This document shows positions 1 to 6,282 of a DNA stretch of 13,339 nt, piece by piece (the stretch's first letter is position 1; every line of letters begins with the position of its first letter). The notes beneath the pieces are model-generated. The model searched no databases and was not told where the DNA came from. It saw only the letters and a list, made by a program, of their open reading frames with translations. The stretch is from JBCDCU01 sp039180865 (lineage in GTDB: Bacteria; Pseudomonadota; Alphaproteobacteria; Rhizobiales; JACESI01), in the NCBI GenBank assembly GCA_039180865.1, contig JBCDCZ010000112.1, positions 1 to 13,339 on the forward strand, written 5' to 3'. Position numbers and translations under genes: made by a program.

Positions 1-271
1 GCATAACCGAGTAGCGCGCCCGCCCGGTTCCAACCGCTTCCAAAGTGAGACGATCGGCGGCAAAGCGAACCGGTCTTGCGATCACCGGTTTTCCTTTTGG
101 AGAAGACGCGCGGTCTGTTGCATTGCCGCTCGCAACCGCATTGCTTGCGACCGGCACGACAAGGCCAGCGGTTTTCAACAGACTGTCCTGATGGACCCAA
201 CCCCAATATCCCCCCGCCGCAATCGCTGCGACGAAAACAGCCTGTTTGATAATTCCAATCGGGCGGGGCAC
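1..271 (-). CDS. RND efflux periplasmic adaptor (membrane fusion protein), N-terminal part
   Basis: The first 90 codons of a gene that runs off the left edge. Periplasmic adaptors of this family join an inner-membrane RND pump to an outer-membrane channel in tripartite drug or metal efflux. The start is a GTG at 271-269, preceded by AAGAGG with a 6-nt gap; a TGA lies in frame just upstream and there is no ATG between. Residues about 7-26 form a hydrophobic signal anchor (IIKQAVFVAAIAAGGYWGW). A low-complexity Ala/Ser linker follows, then PVIARPVRFAADRLTLEAVGTG, which fits the family's first beta strand and its conserved EAVGT turn. The hairpin, lipoyl and barrel domains lie outside the window. 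The pump gene is not visible, so the substrate class is unknown. The call rests on the short EAVGT region plus topology. Confidence 0.72.
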   Translation of the reverse strand, partial: MPRPIGIIKQAVFVAAIAAGGYWGWVHQDSLLKTAGLVVPVASNAVASGNATDRASSPKGKPVIARPVRFAADRLTLEAVGTGRARYSVM

Positions 272-360
272 GATGAACCTCTTGACGCGCGGTCATGACA
301 GGGATGGATGTAGCTCAATGATGGGTGAAATCACGAGTTTTCCCAGAGTGACCTAGCGTG

Positions 361-366
361 ATTATG
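361..366 (-). promoter_or_regulatory. Possible -10 element for the efflux adaptor gene
   Basis: On the minus strand an AT-rich patch contains CATAAT, five of six matches to the sigma-70 -10 consensus, about 90 nt before the GTG start of the adaptor. No convincing -35 hexamer sits at 16-18 nt spacing, so this is only a candidate. Confidence 0.25.
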
Positions 367-422
367 TTAAAATGTCGAAATCAAACGTCATCAACACTTT
401 ACACTAAATGCGTGAAGCGTGG

Positions 423-443
423 AAAAGGCGCCGCAAACGCCTT
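423..443 (-). terminator. Terminator-like hairpin after the 131-aa gene
   Basis: On the minus strand AAGGCG and CGCCTT form a 6-bp stem around a 7-nt loop, and the 3' arm runs into TTTT before CC. It begins 14 nt after the TGA of the upstream gene. The stem is short and the T tract weak, so it is a plausible but modest intrinsic terminator separating this group from the efflux gene. Confidence 0.45.
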
Positions 444-456
444 GCCCCATGATCTG

Positions 457-852
457 TCAGTCGATCTCTTCGAAGCACGTAAAGATTGGATTTTCGATCA
501 GCGTAAGCACACCGTGATGTCTTTCATCAACCGGGCCGAGCATGGTCTTTAGAACATCATAGGCCTCGTTCAGTTGATTGCGATCCTCAAAGAAGAAGAC
601 TGCGGAATAGGCCCGGATCGTTGCAGGATCCGTGTCCATAGGCGTGTCGGCATATCTGCGGCAGAGTGGTCCCGCGGCGGCAATTAGACCACGCGCACTC
701 ATATCGCGCGCAAAGCTCTCAAGGGCAATTTGAACCTGACCCGCTTCCACACCCGCTTTGAGGTCGAATCGGCAAACCATCTGAGCCTTGTATTGCCCTT
801 CGATGAAGCCTCTGCCACCGATATCAACCATTCCCTGCCCGTCGTCTTTCAT
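457..852 (-). CDS. Uncharacterised small alpha/beta protein (131 aa)
   Basis: I do not recognise a function. The protein reads as alternating strands and helices: a strand (AQMVCRFDLKAG), a helix (QVQIALESFARDMSARG), a strand, then AYSAVFFFEDRNQLNEAYDVLK, and a final helix (HHGVLTLIENPIFTCFEE). This layout recalls a ferredoxin-like or dimeric alpha-beta-barrel fold, and loosely the DUF6614-type proteins seen in alphaproteobacteria; that family name is tentative. There is no signal peptide or membrane segment. Its ATG overlaps the nitroreductase TGA as ATGA, so translation is probably coupled. An internal ATG at 831, preceded by GGGCAGGGA, is an alternative start that would shorten the protein by seven residues. 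Coding is supported by the overlap architecture and the plausible protein composition. Confidence 0.7.
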   Translation of the reverse strand: MKDDGQGMVDIGGRGFIEGQYKAQMVCRFDLKAGVEAGQVQIALESFARDMSARGLIAAAGPLCRRYADTPMDTDPATIRAYSAVFFFEDRNQLNEAYDVLKTMLGPVDERHHGVLTLIENPIFTCFEEID

Positions 853-1676
853 AACAAGCTAAAGCCTTTGTTGCGAACGAAGGCGCCAAAGGTTTCGCGC
901 TCAGGTTCCGCATATTGCCGCGCTTTGTCCTCACTCCATCCATAGTCTTCGCTTTGACCAAATCGCGCCGGGTTCCTTTGGCTCCGATAAGGCTGATCCT
1001 TTGAACGCCGCTCGTCGTAAGCGGTGATCGCCTCATCCAAATCCCCTTCGTGGAATTGGTTACGATGAACGGTCACACTCATTGGCAAACGATAGCTGAC
1101 CGTGGGTGATTGTTCCGGATAGCCAACAGCCAGCGCTGCAACCGGAAAGATCTGATCAGGAAGGTTGAGAAGTCCGCTAACAGCCTCAGCCTCATTTCTG
1201 ATCGCACTGATCGGACAACATCCAAGGCCAATCGCTTCCGCAGCAGTTACGAAGGCTGAAAGCGCGATTGCAGCATCGCAAGCCGCATTGAAGAACGCGT
1301 CGAGGTGATCATTGGCGAAACTATGCCCGCGCAACTCATGCAAATGGCGCTGGCGCCGGTGATTGCCGCAGAAGACAAGAAGCGCCGGTCTTTGATCAAG
1401 CCATGTCACGCTTGGCAATAGGTTTGCGAGAGCGGCACGGACTTCCGGATCTTGAATGATGACAATGTCGCGCTGCTGGAGGTCGCTTTTTGTAGGAGAA
1501 CTGAGCGCGACCCCGGCCAGAAGCTCTAAAAAGTCCGGATCAACCGGGCGATCTTGAAAGGACCGGCACGAACCGCGACCCGCCATAGCAAGGAGCGTCG
1601 GATTGTTCTCCAGAGCATCGTCGAAATCGCAGAGCTGTGAGCCAAAACGTTTCTCAAGAGCCTCTCTCAGTCCCAT
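849..1676 (-). CDS. Nitroreductase-family FMN oxidoreductase
   Basis: A 275-residue protein of the nitroreductase fold, which binds FMN and reduces nitro compounds, quinones or flavins with NAD(P)H; members act as cytosolic dimers. Visible signatures are RGSCRSF (about 34-40, the FMN-phosphate-binding arginine region), SSPTKSDLQQRDIVII (about 59-74), and EAIGLGCCPISAIRN (about 147-161). A strand VAALAVGYPEQSP follows, then a C-terminal arm RLPMSVTVHRNQF resembling NfsA/FRP-type enzymes. The start chosen is the ATG at 1676 because GGAGG (1684-1688) lies 7 nt before it. An upstream in-frame GTG at 1682 would leave only 1 nt between that site and the start. It lies about 100 nt after the TPR-like gene and overlaps the 131-aa gene by ATGA. 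Substrate cannot be assigned. Confidence 0.88.
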   Translation of the reverse strand: MGLREALEKRFGSQLCDFDDALENNPTLLAMAGRGSCRSFQDRPVDPDFLELLAGVALSSPTKSDLQQRDIVIIQDPEVRAALANLLPSVTWLDQRPALLVFCGNHRRQRHLHELRGHSFANDHLDAFFNAACDAAIALSAFVTAAEAIGLGCCPISAIRNEAEAVSGLLNLPDQIFPVAALAVGYPEQSPTVSYRLPMSVTVHRNQFHEGDLDEAITAYDERRSKDQPYRSQRNPARFGQSEDYGWSEDKARQYAEPERETFGAFVRNKGFSLL

Positions 1677-1778
1677 ACCCACCCCTCCAAATCCGGTCTC
1701 GTTTCGTATCGCACTTCGCCAACGGGCAAGATTGAACCTTATCCAAACCCGTCACCATTGTGCAGTAAGACCGTCCTC

Positions 1779-2033
1779 TTAAAGCTTTTTGGAAGGCGGC
1801 ACTTCGCGGCCTAGGCGATGAAGTCGCTCCTGAAGCTGATCCGCGCGAGAAGACCCGATTTCAAGCGCGAAAACATAAGCATGGGTCAGATAGAAAGCCG
1901 CGCCATCGACATCGCCATCTGCTTCAAAAACATTGCCCACCTCCTCATAGAGACGGGCGATTTCAGATTTATCACCGGCCTTATGCGCTTCGACGAGGGC
2001 TTTATCCAGCGCACTTTTTGTGCGCGTCACCAT
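1779..2033 (-). CDS. Small TPR-like helical protein
   Basis: An 84-residue acidic, helix-rich protein with no signal peptide. The segment IARLYEEVGNVFEADGDVDGAAFYLTHAYVFALEIG has the helix-turn-helix spacing and small/aromatic pattern of a tetratricopeptide unit, flanked by ALDKALVEAHKAGD before and DQLQERLHRLGRE after, so one or two TPR-like hairpins are likely. Such domains usually mediate protein contacts. The ATG at 2033 starts 2 nt after the Rieske oxygenase TGA. An in-frame ATG at 2063 would overlap that gene by 28 nt and has no ribosome binding site, so I prefer the shorter form. The tight spacing suggests co-translation with the oxygenase, and by inference a helper or partner role. 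I do not recognise a named family. Confidence 0.7.
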   Translation of the reverse strand: MVTRTKSALDKALVEAHKAGDKSEIARLYEEVGNVFEADGDVDGAAFYLTHAYVFALEIGSSRADQLQERLHRLGREVPPSKKL

Positions 2034-2035
2034 GG

Positions 2036-3178
2036 TCACCGATATAGCTGACGCGCGACCCATTGATGGAACAAATGGGTCGGATTATCCATAACCGGAG
2101 AGAACTTGCCACCGTCGAACAGGAGACCATGGCGACCCCGCTGCATGCCTTCGACAACGAAGACATCCTCGACGAAAACGCCCTTCCACTGGACCGCGTT
2201 CTTCTGACGTAAATCGTTGAATTCCGTCTCGTCCGCTATCGGCTCCGGATAGTAGATCTCGACGTGCTCCACCGAAGTTTCAGCGTCCTTCGGCTGAATA
2301 ACGATCGAAAACATATGATCGCGGTGAACGCCCATCAGGACATTCGGATAGACAGCGATATATTCCGCCCCTTCGTTCCAGTATTCCGAGAGGCCATTGA
2401 AATCCGGAAAAGTCTCGCCTGTTTCAGCTTTTAACTGGCGATAGACCAGCGTCCCCTGCCCGGAAAACTGACCGTCCTCTTCAATGTGATAGTGATCCTC
2501 CAACCTCGAATAGGAGTTCAGGCCGGGATGGACCCAGGGAAGATGGTAGCTCTCGCAGTAATTCTCGACCGCAAGTTTCCAGTTGGTTTTGACGTCGAGC
2601 GTAAAGCTTGAATCCGCGCCGCCATGAAAAACAGGTTTTTCGAACTCGCGCCAACGCGCGATAAGCGTTGCCTTGTCGGTCTCAAAAGCAGGACGATTGG
2701 CAGACACATTTACAAAGATGACGTCATGCCAGACATGGGACCGGATTTCGATCAAACCAAGCTCGGAGCGATCAACGCTTTCATGCACATTTTGGCCGGG
2801 GCCACCCACATGCGGCGTCGTCTTGAGATCGCCTTTCAGAGAATAGCACCAGGAATGATAGGGGCAGCGGATGACGCCACGAATATTCGTGGGTTCTTCG
2901 ACAAGGATCATGCCACGATGTCGGCATGTATTCTGATAGACATGCAGCATTCCCTCTTGGTCGCGCGCAAGAAGGACCGGTAGCCCGAGAAAATCAATAG
3001 GCTTCACATCGCCGGGCTCAGGCACGTCCTTGCCAAAACCGATGCCGGACCAATTGTCGAAAAAGACCGCTCTTTTCTCCGCTTCGAAAAAGGTCGGCGA
3101 GGTATAATGTTCGTTGGAAAGTCCCCTCGCCTCCGTAATCGGCGCGAGCACGGACGCGAAATGATCATGAGCGTTCAT
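2036..3178 (-). CDS. Rieske non-heme iron oxygenase, alpha subunit
   Basis: A 380-residue soluble oxygenase alpha subunit. The N-terminal Rieske [2Fe-2S] domain shows CRHRG (C85, H87) and CPYHSWCY (C105, H108) with normal spacing. The catalytic domain shows NWKLAVENYCESYHLPWVHPG, in which H212 and H217 are likely iron ligands and E209 is in the usual position for the acidic residue linking neighbouring subunits. D338 in VEDVFVVEGMQRG is the likely third ligand. The end, FDGGKFSPVMDNPTHLFHQWV, is typical of the branch that includes GbcA- and CntA/YeaW-type quaternary-amine oxygenases as well as aromatic-ring hydroxylases, so the substrate is open. The ATG at 3178 follows GGGGAG by 8 nt; an upstream in-frame TTG at 3196 lacks such a site. 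No ferredoxin or reductase partner gene lies beside it. Confidence 0.93.
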   Translation of the reverse strand: MNAHDHFASVLAPITEARGLSNEHYTSPTFFEAEKRAVFFDNWSGIGFGKDVPEPGDVKPIDFLGLPVLLARDQEGMLHVYQNTCRHRGMILVEEPTNIRGVIRCPYHSWCYSLKGDLKTTPHVGGPGQNVHESVDRSELGLIEIRSHVWHDVIFVNVSANRPAFETDKATLIARWREFEKPVFHGGADSSFTLDVKTNWKLAVENYCESYHLPWVHPGLNSYSRLEDHYHIEEDGQFSGQGTLVYRQLKAETGETFPDFNGLSEYWNEGAEYIAVYPNVLMGVHRDHMFSIVIQPKDAETSVEHVEIYYPEPIADETEFNDLRQKNAVQWKGVFVEDVFVVEGMQRGRHGLLFDGGKFSPVMDNPTHLFHQWVARQLYR

Positions 3179-3201
3179 GGAAATGTCTCCCCGCAATGCG
3201 A

Positions 3202-3220
3202 CGCGCCACCTTGAGGCGCG
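3202..3220 (-). other. Small hairpin in the leader of the Rieske gene
   Basis: CGCGCC and GGCGCG form a perfect 6-bp, all-GC stem with a 7-nt loop, about 10 nt upstream of the GGGGAG ribosome binding site. It may affect translation or simply mark a structured leader. No function is shown. Confidence 0.3.
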
Positions 3221-3272
3221 ATCAATACCTTACCGCGTTGCGTGATTTGGAGATTTGCTGAATGCGTCTTTC

Positions 3273-3307
3273 CCGCCTGCTACTTACGTCCTCGACGACA
3301 CAGGCGG
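3273..3307 (-). other. Nested stem-loop between ccoS and the Rieske gene
   Basis: CCGCCTG at 3273-3279 pairs perfectly with CAGGCGG at 3301-3307, and inside it CGTC (3287-3290) pairs with GACG (3294-3297) around a 3-nt loop. It starts 8 nt after the ccoS TGA. No T tract follows on the minus strand, so it is not a classical intrinsic terminator. It could be an mRNA-stabilising or partial-termination element at the end of the oxidase transcript. Confidence 0.35.
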
Positions 3308-3314
3308 AAGATAA

Positions 3315-3461
3315 TCAGGGAGCCTTGTCATCATCGAGGATGCGCCAGGCAGCGCCTTCCAGATCATCATATTGCCGGTTCTTGAGGCACCATAAAAAGG
3401 CGGCGAGACCGGCAAAACCGAGAAAAAGCGCGATTGGAATAAGAAACAGCAATCCGTTCAT
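3315..3461 (-). CDS. ccoS: CcoS (FixS), cbb3 oxidase maturation protein
   Basis: A 48-residue single-pass membrane protein. Residues 3-24 form a hydrophobic helix (LLFLIPIALFLGFAGLAAFLW), followed by the family hallmark LKNRQYDDLEGAAWRIL and an acidic tail (DDD). CcoS proteins are needed for cofactor insertion, mainly heme b, into CcoN during cbb3 oxidase assembly in the cytoplasmic membrane. The ATG overlaps the ccoI stop as ATGA, which implies translational coupling, and this is the last gene of the assembly set. It is small and easily missed, but the motif and position make it secure. The length is normal for the family, usually about 45-65 residues. Confidence 0.94.
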   Translation of the reverse strand: MNGLLFLIPIALFLGFAGLAAFLWCLKNRQYDDLEGAAWRILDDDKAP

Positions 3462-5773
3462 TCGGCGGCCTCCGGCGCAGGCAGGATAATCGGTGATTTA
3501 GGATGGCGCTCGTTGCGCTTCGCGCGCTTGTCCGCATTGACCAGATTAAGCCGCATGCTATTTGCAACAACAACCAATGAGGACGCGGACATAGCAATCG
3601 CAGCGACGAGCGGCGTCACATAGCCCAGCATTGCGAGTGGTACAGCAATGCAATTGTAGATGATCGCGAGCCCAAAGTTCTGTTTGACCAAACGGGCCGC
3701 AGCTGCGGCAATCTTGTGAGTGAAGGGTATGGCCGTGAGATTATCCCTGAGAAAAACGAAATCAGCTGTACGGCGTCCGATGTCGGCAGCACTTGCCGGC
3801 GCCATCGACGCATGACCGCTCGCGAGAGCTGCTGCATCATTGAGCCCATCACCGATCATCAGAACAGGACGTTGGGTCTCACCAAGCGCCTTGATGCGAG
3901 CAACTTTGTCTTCCGGTGTCTTGCCACCGCTAAAGTCGGAAATCCCAAGCTGGTGTGCGACCCGCGCGACGGAGGTTTGCGCATCTCCGGAAAGAATCGA
4001 AAGCGAGAACCCCATTGAGCGCAAGCGGTCGACTGCGTCGAGCGCATCGTCGCGCAGGCTCTCCGTGCGTTCAATCAAAAGGGGGGCGCCCTCTTCGCCG
4101 GCAAGTAAAGTCACGGCACCGTCAAAATCGCTTGCAAGCGAAGGATTGATCTCAAGGACGAAAGCAGGATTTCCGAGCCGGTAACGCTGCCCAGCGATTG
4201 ATGCTTCAAGCCCGCCACCTGGGACCTCGCGAAAATCGTCCAATCGATCTTCGTCATCTGCACGACCGTTCACACGCGAATCGAGATAGGCGGTTATTGC
4301 TTTCGAGGCTGGATGCTGTGAGCGGCTCGCCATCGCATAAGCGATGGAAAAGAGCGCGCGGTTTCCCGACATCCGGCTGACATCCATCGTTCCTTTGGTA
4401 AGCGTACCGGTTTTGTCAAAGACAACATGACCGGTCTCGGCCATGCGCTCGAGCGCCGCGCCGTCTTTCATCATCACGCCCTCGCGGAAAAGCCGTGTCG
4501 CGGCAATGACGTGAACAACGGGAACAGCAAGACCAAGCGCGCAGGGGCAGGTCACGATCAGAACGGCAATCGCTGTGTAGAGCGCTGTCTGCCAATCGCC
4601 GCCGGTCGCAAAGAACCAGATGATAAAGGCTGCCGCCGCAAGGCAATGAACAGCTGGCGCATAAATTGCCGCCATACGGTCAGCTGCCCGGACATAAGCA
4701 CTTCGGCTCCCTTCAGCGGCGGCGATCAGTTTGGTGATTTCAGCTGTGAAGGAATGGCTGTGATCGGATAGTGCTTTAATATCGACGGCACCATTCAAAT
4801 TGACGATACCCGCTTCCAGCCGCGCACCTTCTTTCAGGAAAACCGGTTCCGTTTCCCCGGTCACGAGCGACCGGTCGAAATCCGCAGTTCCTGTTACGAT
4901 TGTTCCGTCAACCGGCACGATCTCGCCTGGCAGAACACGCAGATGCATACCCGGTTCAACCGCTTCGATGGGCGTTGCCGTGAGCTCCCCAGCCTCATCT
5001 ACAACAAGAGCTGTTCCCGGACGCAGGCGGCGCAATTGATCAACGGCCCCACGCGCGCGTTCCCGCATGAAATGATCGGCCGTTCGCCCGATCAGCAAGA
5101 AGAAGAGCAGCGAGACTGCGGCATCAAAATAGGCTTCTTCGCCGCCAGCAAGCGTTTCATAAAAACTCATCGCAAGAGCAAGCAGAACGGCAAGTGAAAT
5201 TGGCACATCCATATTGAGGCGCCAGGATGACAGCGCCTTATAAGCCGAACGGAAGAACGGTTGGCCTGCAAAGAAGACAGCCGGGATAGCAATGACGCCC
5301 GAGATCAAGTGAAAGAGTTGCGCCGTTTCCTTCTCAGCACCGGACCAGACCGATACGGACAAGAGCATGATGTTCATGGCGGCGAAGCCCGCGACACCAA
5401 GCGCGACCAGAAGTCTGCGCCCTTCCGGGTCCGCCCCCCTTTCCCCTGGCCGGTCGGCGTGGGCGGAGAACCCGAGCCCTTCAATCGCGCGAAGGATCGA
5501 AAGCGGATCGGTCTTCCCCTCGCGCCAGACCACATGGGCGCGTTTCAGCGAAAGATTGACGCGCGCGCGCTCAATGCCTGGATAACCTGACAATCCATCT
5601 TCGATGGTCCGGATGCACCCAGCACATCTCAGATCCGGTACCACGAAATCGGTGGCAAAAGCACCATTTCCGAGATCGCGCGATTGGGCGATCAGCTCAT
5701 CGAGAACCCGCCGGTCTGCCTGACGCTCGCTTTCCACGGCCTCCGTTGCAAGACTTGTGTCGCAACAACTCAT
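3458..5773 (-). CDS. ccoI: CcoI (FixI), copper-translocating P1B-type ATPase
   Basis: A 771-residue heavy-metal P-type ATPase that exports copper for the CuB site of cbb3 oxidase. Features in order: an N-terminal Cys pair (MSCCDTS); an HMA domain with CAGC at 50-53; membrane helices from about residue 122; the actuator TGE at 305-307; the CPC metal-transfer motif in TCPCALGLAVP at 409-411; the phosphorylation loop DKTGTLT at 453-459 (D453 is the aspartyl-phosphate site); the nucleotide-domain HP pair at 487-488; and GDGLND at 641-646. The last two helices lie near the C-terminus. Its start overlaps the ccoH stop and its stop overlaps the ccoS start, both as ATGA. Context separates it from the related detoxifying CopA: this is the slow, assembly-dedicated type. 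All catalytic motifs are intact. Confidence 0.97.
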   Translation of the reverse strand: MSCCDTSLATEAVESERQADRRVLDELIAQSRDLGNGAFATDFVVPDLRCAGCIRTIEDGLSGYPGIERARVNLSLKRAHVVWREGKTDPLSILRAIEGLGFSAHADRPGERGADPEGRRLLVALGVAGFAAMNIMLLSVSVWSGAEKETAQLFHLISGVIAIPAVFFAGQPFFRSAYKALSSWRLNMDVPISLAVLLALAMSFYETLAGGEEAYFDAAVSLLFFLLIGRTADHFMRERARGAVDQLRRLRPGTALVVDEAGELTATPIEAVEPGMHLRVLPGEIVPVDGTIVTGTADFDRSLVTGETEPVFLKEGARLEAGIVNLNGAVDIKALSDHSHSFTAEITKLIAAAEGSRSAYVRAADRMAAIYAPAVHCLAAAAFIIWFFATGGDWQTALYTAIAVLIVTCPCALGLAVPVVHVIAATRLFREGVMMKDGAALERMAETGHVVFDKTGTLTKGTMDVSRMSGNRALFSIAYAMASRSQHPASKAITAYLDSRVNGRADDEDRLDDFREVPGGGLEASIAGQRYRLGNPAFVLEINPSLASDFDGAVTLLAGEEGAPLLIERTESLRDDALDAVDRLRSMGFSLSILSGDAQTSVARVAHQLGISDFSGGKTPEDKVARIKALGETQRPVLMIGDGLNDAAALASGHASMAPASAADIGRRTADFVFLRDNLTAIPFTHKIAAAAARLVKQNFGLAIIYNCIAVPLAMLGYVTPLVAAIAMSASSLVVVANSMRLNLVNADKRAKRNERHPKSPIILPAPEAAE

Positions 5774-6270
5774 TGAAGCTGGCCCTCACCATTGGCGCCA
5801 ATCAGTATCCGGACGGCACGCCGATATGTGAGATCGCCGGAGCGGGCAGAAATCTCCATCGCCCACATCCCGGCTTCTAAGTCCTCAGTCAATTCGTGGA
5901 GTGTTCCTGAACCGTGTTCAAGGACTAGACGCCGGTCTTTGTGTTCATGGGCCGGTCTGCCGATCGTGATGATGATCTCATCGACGGGCATGGCTTTTCC
6001 ACTGTGATCAAGGAGTTCGAAAGAAAAGCGACCATCGGAATAGGAGAAGTCTGAAGAAAGCCCGAGCGCTTCCTGAATGCGGGCTGCTTCGATTTTCTCG
6101 TTATATTCCTGACTTGCCACATAGCTGTTCTTGACGACAAGACCCGTCCAGCTACGGGTTGCGATGACAGCCATAGTCACGTTGACGGCGATGATAATCG
6201 CGAAAAAGGTCAGCACCAAAGCCAAAACATGGTAGCCGGTAATCTCTCTTGGACGTGCGGTTCCGTTCAT
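5770..6270 (-). CDS. ccoH: CcoH (FixH), cbb3 oxidase assembly protein
   Basis: A 166-residue membrane-anchored protein. After a short cytoplasmic tail ending in REITGYH, residues about 14-37 form one transmembrane helix (VLALVLTFFAIIIAVNVTMAVIA). It is followed by the characteristic SWTGLVVKNSYVASQEYNEKI. The remainder is a periplasmic beta-rich domain. FixH/CcoH proteins associate with the oxidase and are needed for its stable assembly; their exact chemistry is unsettled. The gene starts 12 nt after ccoG ends and overlaps ccoI by ATGA, so G-H-I-S reads as one translational chain. The length and helix position match alphaproteobacterial FixH. Confidence 0.94.
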   Translation of the reverse strand: MNGTARPREITGYHVLALVLTFFAIIIAVNVTMAVIATRSWTGLVVKNSYVASQEYNEKIEAARIQEALGLSSDFSYSDGRFSFELLDHSGKAMPVDEIIITIGRPAHEHKDRRLVLEHGSGTLHELTEDLEAGMWAMEISARSGDLTYRRAVRILIGANGEGQLQ

Positions 6271-6282
6271 TGGTTATCGCTC

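Noticed and set aside
358..552. Plus-strand 64-codon open frame from a GTG
   Set aside because: It overlaps the end of the minus-strand 131-aa gene, has no ribosome binding site and a protein composition without any recognisable pattern.
3211..3225. TTGAGGCGCGATCAA as a second FNR/FixK box before the Rieske gene
   Set aside because: The half-sites TTGA and TCAA are separated by 7 nt instead of 6, so the spacing does not fit the consensus. Part of the sequence is also explained by the GC hairpin at 3202-3220.
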